This document shows, piece by piece, positions 48,761-60,392 of a stretch of 64,000 nucleotides of DNA. The stretch lies in contig CM049306.1 of the NCBI GenBank assembly GCA_026874595.1, positions 45,634,019-45,698,018 on the forward strand, in the 5' to 3' direction. The notes below the pieces were generated by a model. It had not been told where the DNA came from. It saw only the letters and a list, made by a program, of their open reading frames with translations, and ran no database searches. Position 1 is the first letter of the stretch, and each line of letters begins with the position of its first letter. This DNA is from Sipunculus nudus (Eukaryota > Annelida > Sipuncula > Golfingiida > Sipunculidae). A program made the position numbers and the translations under genes.

Positions 48761-50789
48761 TTAATTTGTGCCAAAGCTGAAAAACGTTTGTACTTTTTCA
48801 TACTTTTTCACCACTGAAGTCCCCCCATCTTTGTCTGAATGTGGAGCAAATAAAAAGACCACAAGCACCAACTCTTTTCTTACAGAGGTTGTCAGAATTT
48901 GAATAACACCAACATGTTCTCGCCTTGGATGGCAGGAAGAACAGTTTATAGTTCAAAATAATCATAAAACCCATTGAGTAATTAGCTCTTGCTAAAAAAT
49001 GTGAAATCTGTGTGGACAAAAGAAATCATGATTGAATAAAGACAAACAATCAGCAGACATTAAACCAAAGAACCATCATAAAGGATGATTAAAAGAACTC
49101 AATTCTTTTGATTTTCAAGTGTTTAATATTTCTTTAAGTAATCATTAGTATTGTAAAATCTGTATTCTAAAATAGCCCTTTAATCTTTGTGTATGGAGAT
49201 ACTGTAATTGTGTTAATACTGAACAGAGCATATGATCAAATATAAGCAAATTTACATAAAACATGTTCTCTTTAACTGACTATATTCCTTCCAATATAAC
49301 ACGTTTAATTGTTCATAAAGTATTTGTCTTCATCTCACAGTGTAACATGCGAGTATATTTATTCAGTGAAATAACTAATACAAATTTTTAAACACTGATA
49401 TTGTTAATGTCATGAAGGTTAAGCCTGTCAAGGTTATTGATACCAGTTACACTTAAATAGGTCATGCACTAGCACAGGATACACGTAGACCTAAATTTAG
49501 CTCTTCACTAGTTAAAGGATAAAGGCAACTCCTACACACATATATACACTATGGACAATTAAGCCAAACTATCAAAAAGAGTAATTTCACATTTTGTGTG
49601 AAACATCTTTAATATTAATTCAGATTAATTGCCTAGATGTCTTTACTGGTCATAAAACAGATTTGTCAGGTGTATGGCAATTGGCAGGTGGAAATGTTAA
49701 TTACCTTGGGAGTAAGAAATCATCACACATTTAATTTTCTATATATAACATTTAGGTTAAAGAAAATTCCACTGAAGGAATGAGTGCAGAAGCAGATTTT
49801 AGGCAGAACTCTTTCATTAAATTATAGACAGGACTTGAGCCAGACATTAAATAGGGAACACTGAATGGCAAATAAACACAAAAGCTTTCATTGTCGAGGG
49901 TGGGTTGGCTCAACATGGCTGGTTGGTTACTTAGTGTTTTTTTTTTTTTGGTGGAGACAACCACTTCCATCCACAATGCTGATGATACAGTAAAGGTCTG
50001 AAACCTGAGAACATTTTCATAATGTCTGAATAAAATGTATTGTTTTATCTAATCGTTCACTTTAGTTCACACTATCATCATCAAAACCCTTCTGAAAATT
50101 TCATGTTTAATGTTTGCATTATAATATGATATATAGTATGTGATATAAAATGATGACTTTTCCACCCACAGAACTCTGGTGCCCTCTACTGATAATCAGG
50201 AAAACTAGAACCACCACACCACTCTGATATCTGTAATGAAACCTGATGATAATTATAATTAAAATCCATCAGAATTTGTGCCCTAAAAAGCTGTACATAA
50301 CTAAAAGGTGATAATTGGAATATTATTAGTTATATAAGCGATAAAAATAAATAAGTTTAAAACAATTAATGTACTGGATTTCAAAGAGAATCCATATCAC
50401 CAGAGTTCATATACCACATTATCTGTAGATTTGTTTGAACCATTAAGTTTTCAGATCAGATTTCAAAGATGACAAACTTGCCAGTGATCACTGTTATTGC
50501 AGTGACATCACAATTCTGGCATCAGAGATACTGTAGTTTCCCCAGGCACTGGGCATACCCCCGTTAAAATACCATGATAATGTTTGAACAAATAAATTTC
50601 AGATTAGTCAAAGATTACAGCCTTGACTGTGATCAAATGCACGGTGGTAATTAATTCAAAATTTGGAATTGAATACTATAAAGGCTCAAATGCATATTGG
50701 TTGATGACCTTGTGAATGTCACTTATAATATCATAAAGAGCAGATGCAGCTTTATATACAGCTTGTAATATATGGCAGCAAAATATATA
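48761..50789. other. MCMBP last intron, remainder
   Basis: AT-rich intron with no nested gene supported. The 70-80 codon minus frames lack support. A CTCF-like motif at 50179-50192 is listed separately. Confidence 0.45.
50179..50192 (-). promoter_or_regulatory. CTCF-like core motif
   Basis: The minus strand reads TCAGTAGAGGGCAC, matching the CTCF core CCASNAGRKGGCRS at 13 of 14 positions. It sits in the MCMBP last intron, in the same orientation as the site at 39491-39504. Confidence 0.28.
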
Positions 50790-51260
50790 ACAAGATCACC
50801 GCAAACATACGTAATATGCCTGTTGTGTATCTCTTGACCTCTGACCTCATTAAATATGCGTGATTTTTGATGAGAAGGTAATTCAGGTGAGAAACTCAGG
50901 TGCCTCCAAGCGCTCACCTCATTAAATATGCGTGGATTTTGCTGGAAATTGATCTTAGGTGAGATATTTTATTGATTAACATTTTTGATGAGTTTTATCA
51001 AAATCCTTCATATTCTTCATAAGTTATCACAGTGACACCACAAAGTAGCCTAGTGACCTGTGACTGTATTAAATATGCATGGATGTTGCCCATAATCACT
51101 TGTGCAAGATAATCTGTTGGTAAGTAGTTATGGCGAGTTTTGCGAAAATCCATCTGGCCCTGGTAAGTTATCACAGCAAAACTAAAAATTAATCGACGGA
51201 TGGATGGACGAATGGGTATACCATAATACTCCTGTCATATGACTTGTATATAAAAAGTAA
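50790..51260. repeat. Dispersed repeat R3, copy B
   Basis: It matches 43610-44125: AAGATCACCGCAAACATACG at the start, TGACCTCATTAAATATGCGT words near 50838 and 50918, a weaker third unit near 51065, and an ending with CGACGGATGGATGGACGAAT and a TCATATGACTTGTATA word. The spacing of the first two units is shortened to about 82 bp. Confidence 0.85.
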
Positions 51261-52044
51261 ATTGTTCTTTATATATGGCTGTGGTTATCATTTAAAGTTA
51301 TCCCACAAAGCTGAAAATGTTGCACAAAGTGTGGTAACCTTCAGTATTATTTGTTGTTGGAATAATTAGAGTGTAACTAATAAAGTGGGATTAGACAGAA
51401 CAAGAAAAACTGCAGAATGTATTATTGGTGCAGACTTGGAAGACTATGAATGTGTTATACTCAAAAGGAGAAAATTTTAAATCATGTTGAATGGAGCAAT
51501 CAGATGGCTATAATCTTGAAGACGGACACAGTGAATTATGTTCTAAACAAACTGTTTCTGGGACTCTTATGCTCAGTGCAGCGCTTTTGTGTAATAAGCA
51601 TATGTAATGTATTAATATTTATTTTCTAGTCACTTATGATAGGCTTTTTAAGTTACACACAATTATTTTTACTAAGTGTGCTATATGTCAGTTGTTTGAC
51701 AACCAAATTCTTCATTGGTAATAAATGATATCGTAACTTATACTATAATGACATGGGTTTTTTTCAAATTCTTTAAAATTGAATTGTGTTGACATGTAAT
51801 AGTCTACGAGTATATAAAATAACAGAACTGAATGAAAAGATTTCTGAATAATAAAGAACCTTATATAATGAGATAATGGATGATATGACTAATGTAACGT
51901 GATACTTCTCAATAAAATACAGCATCAGGCAAATGTGGATGTTACCATGGAAATAACTATACTGCAGCAGGACACACCTGCCTTTGATGGTCGTTGCCAG
52001 GAGAACATATCCACGAAAAAACTGATAGATGACTGAAAACCTAC
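51261..52044. other. MCMBP last intron, 5' part
   Basis: AT-rich. The donor at its minus-strand start (GAG/GTAGGT) is at 52043-52044. The 101-codon minus frame at 51773-52078 overlaps the exon in another frame and is a shadow. Confidence 0.5.
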
Positions 52045-52133
52045 CTCGCAAGAACGAGGAGTGCATGGAAGTCATCAACTGTCATTCTGTTGGGATCTTC
52101 TTTCCTGGCATTCACAAAGTCTTCTTCGACTAC
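52045..52133 (-). CDS. MCMBP: MCMBP (MCM-binding protein), penultimate exon
   Basis: An 89-nt exon on the minus strand, entered in phase 0 after the acceptor TTGTCATTGTGCAG and left after two bases of a codon at the donor GCGAG/GTAGGT. It encodes VVEEDFVNARKEDPNRMTVD then DFHALLVLA. This is the acidic EDDF-type helix followed by the 'DD-H-LL--AR' stretch characteristic of the MCMBP C-terminus. Joining to the last exon keeps the frame and completes the ARLLS motif across the junction. The neighbouring introns are about 5.7 kb (downstream) and 7.2 kb (upstream). Confidence 0.92.
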
Positions 52134-53338
52134 CTGCACAATGACAACATATGATCCGATGTACTCCGAATCCGATATACCCTGCTTTCTTTGCCTGATT
52201 CACGGCTGACCGCTATCAGATTTCCGATTGTAAAGAATCTTGAGAAAACCAGCCATGACAATGGGTTCATTCAATGAATGTTTATACCTATATACACATA
52301 AAACATCATCACCACAGATTTTAAAAATATCAGTATCTGAAAACTGCTCTATAGTCTGCCAGTATATATACTGTTACTGTTAGGCAATGCTCATTTTATC
52401 CGAAAGCCTTGCCACTGACTGGTTTACTGTCTTTATGGTACAATGAAACTTTACAGTTATTCTGTGCACAAATCTTACAAAGAAACATTATGGTAATCTA
52501 TGATACAACTATACAAGAGTAACTGACATACAGTAGTACTATGTTCTCAAACACTTGCAGAGTGAAATAAAATATTCTTTAGGAGAACTTAAAGAAAATG
52601 AAGTGGGGAACAGAGCTGGCACAATTTATCAATACCCTGATATATCAATTGATATGAGAGGACTGATATGATATTTGATGTAAATGGCAAGAATCAGAAC
52701 TTTTACAGAATTTCTGCCGTAAATTATCATTATAATCATTATCATTATTTTTATTATAATTATCATTATCATTATTATTATTATCATTATTATTACTAGT
52801 ATTGATGGCTCTAAAAAGAATCAATATAACCAGAATGTGAATGATATAATGCTCATCCAAAACACCTGCAACATAAAATAATGAAAGTTTCAACTTTCAC
52901 CAGGCGAATGGAATGAACTTTGCATCACAGAAAGTTAACATCACAAGAGACCCCATGCACCTGCAGGTTCAAAGTTCAGTCAAGTGAAACCAGTAGACTC
53001 AAACTTTCTGAGGGAATAAAGGAGAATACATTTTTTTGTGATTTTGTAGAGTTTCCATATATTTGCGTTCTTAATGAGTTTAAAAATTCTGAGTAGAAGT
53101 TTCAAAGCCCAAACCTGGCCCTTTCTGATAAACTAAACATAATAATAAATAGTCAAGAAATAAAGGAGAAAGCATTATGCCAAAAAAAAAATAAAAGGAC
53201 GGTTCTCAGGCACCGCCCACATCAATTTTAACCACCTGCATCAAAAATGTTTATTTTGATTTTCATCTTTCAAGAAGATATTAAAATGCAATTTTGATAA
53301 GTTTTCCTTTGATATGTTGTGCTTTTACCTATTTAGAA
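52134..53338. other. MCMBP intron with an ATT/ATC-rich patch
   Basis: A degenerate trinucleotide run (ATCATTATTATTATTATCAT words) spans about 52725-52798 and explains the N/D-rich minus frame. Nothing else was recognised. Confidence 0.5.
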
Positions 53339-53370
53339 CAAGGGACCCATGGGTCACGGCGCTCAGCTGA
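53339..53370. repeat. 32-bp word shared exactly with 41472-41503
   Basis: This is the second exact copy of the GACCCATGGGTC-containing word, in the same orientation, with unrelated flanks. The identity contrasts with the diverged state of the other dispersed repeats. Confidence 0.85.
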
Positions 53371-54297
53371 TCGTGATTGGACTATAAATGTTTCTCCACT
53401 GTGATACTATATTGAGTCGAGAAAGCTTATGAATATCATGGACATGTTGTGCTATTATAAAGGAATGTAATGTAATATGTGAGTAAATGATAAATGAAAT
53501 TACCTGACTGATGGATTAATAGAGTCAAATATAGTGGTTTATTTTTAATTTATTTAGGAGGGGTTGAAAATTGTGATATATTTGAGCAAATATGAATGCA
53601 ATGACAGAAGTAATAAGCAGTAGTAGAATGATGATAAGGCTATTTGTTGAAGGATCTAAAGTGTATGGTAGTCTGCAAGCTTTCAATTTGACAGATATGA
53701 TGTTATGATTAACTATGCTGATGAAGTGATTTATGAATTTGTGACTGTATGACACAATATCTCTTTAGTCTTGACAAGGTACATTATTGTGATGCCCACT
53801 GTCTACATATTACACAATATTGACATAATTTCTGGCATGTACATAGGTACCTATGGATGAATTGTTATACAAAATATTAAAGTATGAATATATCTGATTC
53901 AACTTGTTCTTGATTACTGAGGCTGACTTTGGGATGGGGTTCGGAGAAGGGAAAAGTGAGGGCAGCACGAAGGTGGATGTAGAAATATTCTATTGTAATG
54001 TTTTTCATTTATATAAGAATATGAAAAGCTAGGAGGAAAGGGGCCCTCCTACTTGGTTATAGTAAAGTTCTAAATATATGATTGCAAACTAATACTCTGA
54101 CAAGACTGTCATGAAGAAAAACAGTAAAATTTTGAGATACTGTGATGCATATGAAAATTTACAGATGGACAGGCAAGTGGACAGAATGGACTAATACCTT
54201 TATTTCACTTTCAAAGCATATCAACTTTTTCCATTAAGAAGTTTTTATCTGAATCATTTTTTTATTTACAGGTTTAATAAATTTTTAATAAAAAAAA
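53371..54297. other. MCMBP intron, nothing recognised
   Basis: AT-rich intron DNA without supported features. Confidence 0.45.
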
Positions 54298-54429
54298 CCT
54301 GAAAATATAAGTTAAAATATTAGAATTGTTGCAAAAGTTGCAATCATTATATATACAGAGTAAAAAACTGAAACTATAAGTTAAAATATTAGAATTGTTG
54401 CAAAAGTTGTAATCATCATATATCCAGAG
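54298..54429. repeat. Two-copy tandem duplication, period 69 bp
   Basis: CTGAAAATATAAGTTAAAAT and onward through GTTGCAAAAGTTGCAATCAT recurs 69 bases later with only a few changes. Both copies end in a CAGAG word. Confidence 0.92.
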
Positions 54430-54804
54430 TGTAGCTTATATTGGGTCATATTATGCATACACATATATTTTATTATTTTTAAATCATAAATGTTTAAACT
54501 GAATTTAAAAGAAAATAATGCCACAACATGGCACCTACAAGAATATTCCTTGAATCACTATTAAAAAGTTTTGCATACTGGAGTTTTCAGTACATGCTTA
54601 ATTTTATTCACTAAAATAAAATAAAAGTAAATTTGATAAAATAAAACATCTTTTCAAATAAAGTATACACACTGTTGGTTGAATGAGGGACAAACAATAT
54701 CATTGTGCTAATTACTATCCCAGTTTTAATTTATTACTGGAATTAATAGTCAATTTCACACCTGATGAAGTTTTTACTCTTCTGAAGTAAGGAATTACTT
54801 ATCT

Positions 54805-55430
54805 GATGAACATTCACACTTTCATAGCAATACACCACTTTGTGGACACAGTTAAATGTACACTTTAATCATTTTAACCTTGGTGGTACAATACAAAATC
54901 TAAAATGTAGCACAGCCTAGAATAAGAATGAATCAAATACAGAAAATAATAACATTCATCTAGTTTAGGCACCATCTGGGGGGGGGGGGAGTGCAGGGCA
55001 GAGGGGAAGCCTGCTGGTAGTGGCCAGGCTGACCCAAGGAAAGCTGCCACGGGTGGGTTACATAATGCAAGTGAAGGCTGTACTACTAGGTGGGCTAGAT
55101 GTAAACAACACTTGATATGGTGTATGAAAACATGAATAAAAGCTATTTTTTCCAATCAATTTCTTTGAAATTTCAGATTTTAAAAGATTAAATCCTTATG
55201 TATATATGCTGTGAAAATTAAATCAACAGTGCCAAATTTGGTCAAAATTTAAGGTATTTAATTTTTTATTTATGCTAATAACTTGAAAAATTTGCAAAAT
55301 TCAGATCTAATTTTGGGTAAACAACTGAATCTTGATTAAATAAAGTTATATTCCTGAAAAAAGTCTGTAGGTTCAGCAATTCTCATGTTAGGTGAGTAAA
55401 TATATTTCCTGATTTTTTAAAAAATTGCAT
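54805..55430. repeat. Dispersed repeat R2, copy B, in MCMBP intron
   Basis: The second copy of the unit at 42130-42780, same orientation. It includes a G run at 54980-54989 near its left third. The middle is more diverged than the last 150 bases (TTTATGCTAATAACTTG through TTCAGCAATTCTCATGTT). The 93-codon minus frame in it is not shared with the other copy. Confidence 0.85.
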
Positions 55431-55838
55431 TATGTTTTGGCCCATAACTTCAAAATAATACCCAATACTGACCTAATTTTTGGTATGTTCATAGAAAATG
55501 TATGAAAGAATGTGAATACTAAATACGATCAATAACAGATCAATGGTTTTGATATTAGGCAGCCTGGAAGTGTAACAATGGCTTTTTTATATGGAAAACA
55601 GTTTTTTTTTCCTTAATATCTCGAAGGAACGAAGTCCTAATGACCCAATTTTCGGTATGGTAGGAGATTTTGGGGACATCTAACTGTATGCCGAATTTCA
55701 GATTCTTAGGTCCAACGGTGTCGAAACATGCCAGTCTTACGGACGGACAGACAGACGGACGGCACGACAGATGGACGGACGAAGGACAATGAACCACGAC
55801 TATAGCTCAGATGACTTATAGTCAGCTGAGCTTAAAAA
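55431..55838. repeat. Dispersed repeat ending in GACGGACAGACAGACGG run
   Basis: It has repeated 'CCCAATACTGACCTAATTTT' and 'GACCCAATTTTCGGTATGGT' words, then TCTTACGGACGGACAGACAG, and the ending TATAGCTCAGATGACTTATA-GTCAGCTGAGCT shared with 8335-8424. This layout is common in bivalve and gastropod genomes (from memory). The 80-codon minus frame is an artefact. Confidence 0.65.
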
Positions 55839-56942
55839 AAAAATTATGTTATTATCATGCTTTTCCCTGATCATATGACATTTTAATTGAAACATATAAT
55901 AAAGGTAATAAAAAAACTGCCCACCCGACTGATTTCTGAAAAAAAGTGCCTAAGAACTATACCTTTTTATGGCCTTATTGAAGACTTTGAAAAAAATTTG
56001 CAAAACTTGGCATATTTATTAAGTATCAAAATTCTGTGTACATTTTTAAAAGCCAACAACTAGCACTATCAGATAAAACAAACAAAATCAAAATTGGTCA
56101 AGAAATTGAGGAGAAGAAGCATTTTTCGTGAACTGTAGACAGATGGACAACACAGTGCCATGTCATAAGCTCATCTTGCCTAAGGATTCTGAATGAATGA
56201 AATTCCATCCAAAACTCTTTTGCCCAGCAACCACTGCTCCTTTCGTTATGACTTGTTTCAGGACAGTAACCACAGGCAAAACAATTGCATCTGTATCATG
56301 GTTCACCTGGGTCTATTCCTATATCTGGACATGTCACTCATTGCATACGATCAAAATATCTTTTCCAATTTTTCCCTTCATCTGTAATCACCATTCAAGT
56401 ACAGCATATGATGTTTTTAACAAAAAAGCTAGATACATTTCATGTTCAGGATACCATGTCACCTAATGGGACAAATCTAATCCCTTTTCTCCATCATGTG
56501 TTTTTTTCTAAAGATCATGTGTGATCAACAATACACCAGACAGCAGTGTCTTGACTTTTGTTGGTCACAGACTGGGTCTCCTTACTTATTCCTGTATAAG
56601 GCAATGCACAACTATTGCCCGACATTAATTTTGATAGTGCGTGTGTTTGGCAGTCAACATGATAAAATTAAGACACCAGTTTGTATTTTATGTGTATAAA
56701 CTGTACATACACTATTATATAATGTGTCCAAAGAGAGCTAAACAAGGACTTCCACACAAGCATGCTGACAAGAGCTGATCATCAAGAGGATATGCTTGAG
56801 GTAAAATGTAACATGTTGGCCCTCAAATTCCCATCTTTTCCTTTATGTGAGACATTTTTTCTCAAATTCTCTGACTTCTGGAAGAGGGAAACTCCTTTTC
56901 CTAGTTTTACCTTAACTAGCCGTATAACCTCAATTCAAACAT
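55839..56942. other. MCMBP intron, no nested gene supported
   Basis: Three overlapping plus frames at 56193-56524 are all open, but none has splice or domain support. Nothing recognised. Confidence 0.4.
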
Positions 56943-57064
56943 GCAACTTGAGGGTTTTTAATTTGTAGCCACGTAAAAATGTAGCCAAGTAAGTGGTTTA
57001 ATTTGCAACTTGAGGGTTTTTAATCTGTAGCCACGTAAAAATGGTAGCCACATAAGTGGTTTAA
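56943..57064. repeat. Two-copy tandem duplication, period 62 bp
   Basis: GCAACTTGAGGGTTTTTAAT, then TGTAGCCACGTAAAAATG and AAGTGGTTTAA, occurs at 56943 and again at 57005, about 95% alike by eye. Each copy itself contains two short GTAGCCA words. Confidence 0.92.
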
Positions 57065-58179
57065 ACATTTTGGAAAGTACTCTGACGACAGAATCAAGGT
57101 GGGAGATCATTTGCAGGCTATTTGACCTGTATCTGACAGGTAGAAGGTTGAGGAATGCTCTGGGATGACCACACCCTTGTGCACAAATTCAAGCAGGATT
57201 CAAGGATGGCTGGGTATCCCAACAGGCAATAAGTTTAATCTTTAAGCAAAGAAATTCTGCAGAAATAACAGGATGGAGCAAAAAAGGCAGGATGCAGACT
57301 GAAAATAAAACATGCTGATCTTGGCATTTTCAGACATAATGTGAGGTTCTGCAGCAATTATACTACACACTACATTTTAATACCTGATGTCCTAAAGGGC
57401 AGTCCATTACATAGATACATGACCTCACTCTACTTTTGACATTTTTTCTAAAATAGTTAAAAGTACAGGGTATAGCAGCAGACTCCTGCAGCAGAGCCCA
57501 GGGCCAGTGACAGTGTCTGCTCGGAGGTGGTACATGGCCTGCATTCTCCTTGACAGATGTGTTTGACACCACTTCATTTCCTGTCTGTGCATGTTAAAAG
57601 CATTTGTCTCTCGACTGCGCTTTTTACACGAGCCCTCACACACTGAAAGCTCCGCTGGGGATTCTACAGTAAAACCGACATGATTTCCCGACACTTGTCC
57701 CGAAGCATGTTCATCATGATCAGCAAATACACACCAGAGTTATAAAAACAAATGGAATTTACCACTCTGCTTTCTATGTATCCACAGTTATGATTTCTCA
57801 GGAGGTTTCAAAAAGGCCCGATTACAGGACCTATACCACAGCAATCTGTGTATGAACATTTGAAGAATATCAAATCTACCTCTGTGTATAATACTGTATG
57901 GTACCTTGCATATCTGATGACATTCTGAGCTCTGAAGGGCAGTTAAAGTGCACATGAAATCCTGCTCAGTCATTTTTGACATCTATTAGCATTTAGCCCC
58001 CCCAAATATTTTCAGTGTGATATTTAATCTTTCTTTTCATCTACACATGAGGTATGTTATTAATTATTTATAAACATTTCTGACTTTGATGGGTAGTCAT
58101 TCAAATATCAAAAGACCATTTTTTTAAATGATTCGTTTTACCTTCAACCAGTTTGAAATGTTATCTGATTTATGCTGGT
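57065..58179. other. MCMBP intron with a GC-richer block
   Basis: The block 57470-57720 is GC-richer and repeat-free, with an 89-codon minus frame (57425-57694, starting MSGNHVGFTVESPAELSVCE). That frame lacks an acceptor in the right place and fits no known protein. It could be a regulatory element or an unused exon. Confidence 0.35.
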
Positions 58180-59070
58180 TAATGGCCAGATATGTCAATC
58201 ATGTGTGAAAACTTGTTGGCAGTACTGTACTTCAATGGACCAATGTGGTCATATGGCACTGAATGGACTGATAATGTCATATGGTATGACTATAGGTGCT
58301 AAATGGACTATATAGTCATATCGTCTGATGTCATCATTTGACTATAGGTTATCCAATCATGGGCCAGATGTAGTCATATCATGTTAGTCATATGTGAATA
58401 CATGTAAGGAGAACAGTTCTCTATGGATCTATGTGGTCCTCTGAATGTAACTAAATGTGCTAAATAAAACTATGTAGTCATATCATATGACCATAGGTAT
58501 AGTTGTGGAGGGACTAAAGTGACCATGTATTGCGAACTCAGATGATAAAGTGACATTTGTGGCCATGTGATATGACTATGTTTGCTATTGGAACTGATGT
58601 ATTAATGTGCTGTGACTATAAATGCTGAAGAAACTGCAATGATCATGTGATGGTATTTTAGGTATTACAGGGACATATGCGGTCATGTGATGCAACAAAA
58701 GGGGCTGTAAGGACTGTGAATGGTTGCCATGGGAAGTGATGTTGTCAAGTGGTATGAATGTAATGCCATATAGGAACTGATGCAGTCATTTATGAGACTA
58801 AAGATGCTAAATGGATTGATATGCAACTATACAAGGATTGCTCTAGGCTTTTCTAGTACCCTTGTTTTTTGCCCTTCCAATCTGAAAATTTTTATTTTTT
58901 TTTATAAAAATCCCTACTTCATCACTTATAATTACCCTTAAACCTATTGAACCATACAGTCTTGAAAAACTATATAATTCTTATGACACAATTAAGGTCT
59001 TAATGCACTGATGTAGCCATGTGATGTGTATAATAAAGGGACTGATATAGTCATGAGATGTGAAAATATG
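58180..59070. repeat. Degenerate minisatellite, unit about 40-50 bp
   Basis: Repeated words GGACTGATGTAGTCATATGA and TATGACTATAGGTGCTAAAT return about every 40-50 bases from 58180 to 58830 and again near 59000-59065. Individual units are quite diverged, with ATGTAGTCATAT and TGACTATAGGT as the most constant parts. It lies just downstream (in gene sense) of the exon at 59305-59469. Confidence 0.8.
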
Positions 59071-59304
59071 TTCTTTCATGACTGAAGTGGTGATTATAAT
59101 ATATAATATTTTGTTGCAAATAACACTAACTGCCAAATGTCATGTAACTGCAAATTATATTTTTTAAGTTATGAATGTTCTGACAAGGTTGAATATCAAA
59201 CTGTTATGGGCTGTATGTGCTCATATGGTGATAGGGTGTTTTTTTGATAAAATGGCATTTTGAGGTCACATGATCTGATGACAGGAGCATGACATCTGAC
59301 TCAC

Positions 59305-59469
59305 CTTTTGAACATCAGCAGTTAGATCGTACGGCAACAACCTAAGTACAGTTAAGCATTTCCTGTACTGTTCAAGTGATGTACCACTGATGCTGGCTTT
59401 GATGGTGCTGAACATGTTTTCCAGATTCGTTGTCTGGTTTGTCGGATGTAACGGAACATGACAGTCACA
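59305..59469 (-). CDS. MCMBP: MCMBP (MCM-binding protein), third-from-last exon
   Basis: A 165-nt exon (55 codons) on the minus strand, phase 0 at both ends, between the acceptor TCTCTCGTCAG and the donor AAAAG/GTGAGT. It encodes CDCHVPLHPTNQTTNLENMF, then STIKASISGTSLEQYRKCLT and VLRLLPYDLTADVQK. In the family this part follows the 'SEGRSLLP' region; the 'DC-V-L-P' start and the later 'YR--L--LR-L-Y-L---V-K' helix match. The frame continues into the exon at 52045-52133. The upstream partner, expected to end in phase 0, was not found before the window edge. Confidence 0.92.
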
Positions 59470-60392
59470 CTGACGAGAGACATAAAAGCATGATCAAACT
59501 TTAGAAAGCACTATCTGGGGATTAACCTCAATAAATATTCAATAACCCTAAAATTATATTAACATTAAGTATTCACAGGATTAATCTACTGGGGTTATGG
59601 CAGTACATTCAATAGCTGTACAGGACTTTTGGGATTCAATCAATCCAATATCAAGTGCTCAACCAGTTAGCTGAGGCATATACCATACCTGGTACAATTT
59701 TTATATTAAAATGATACCGGAAAATCTGTTTAAAGTTCTACAAAACATTTGCACAAGTTCTGAATTTCTGGATCCAAATGGCATTATTATCTCTACCTAT
59801 CCTATAGGTGGGGGAATTTTTTTTGGCCATTATTATCTCCACCTATCCATCAGTGGAAATGTTTGTTTTCCGCATTCTTCTTCTTCTTAGTAGTCATTAT
59901 TATTCTACCATTTTTTTCATTCTGATTTCATTCATACTAACATTTTTTTCAGATTTTCAATGTGAATTTCTTCTTTACTAAAAGGGGTACAGACGAATGG
60001 ATGATAAATCACTTATAATATTGTAATCCCAACATTACTGGGGGTACCACTTAGTAGTCACTCATGCGGAACCATATGATAAAGATGACTCAGCACTTCT
60101 CAGTTAGGCTACATTTCCAGATAAACCATATGATCTAGAAATGAAACCTTTACACACATATGCCATTTACAAAGTAGGAGTGCAGTGGATATTTTGGTAG
60201 AGATATCTTAAATAATTTTTTTAACAATATGCAAATTCCAAAAATGTGACATCAGCATTTCACCTCATCAATGAAAACATAGGTGGATAAAACGTAAGTG
60301 GAACATACAGGGTATGGGCCTATGGAGGGGAGGTTTCGGAGGAGGGGGAAAGGTGGAGATCCATCTGTCCCATGACAGTTACAAGAAGTCTA
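59470..60392. other. MCMBP intron
   Basis: A local repeat of ATTATTATCTCTACCTATCC / ATTATTATCTCCACCTATCC occurs at about 59785 and 59830. No exon was recognised. Confidence 0.45.

Noticed and set aside
54874-55155. 93-codon minus frame inside repeat R2
   Set aside because: The frame is not kept in the other copy at 42130-42780.
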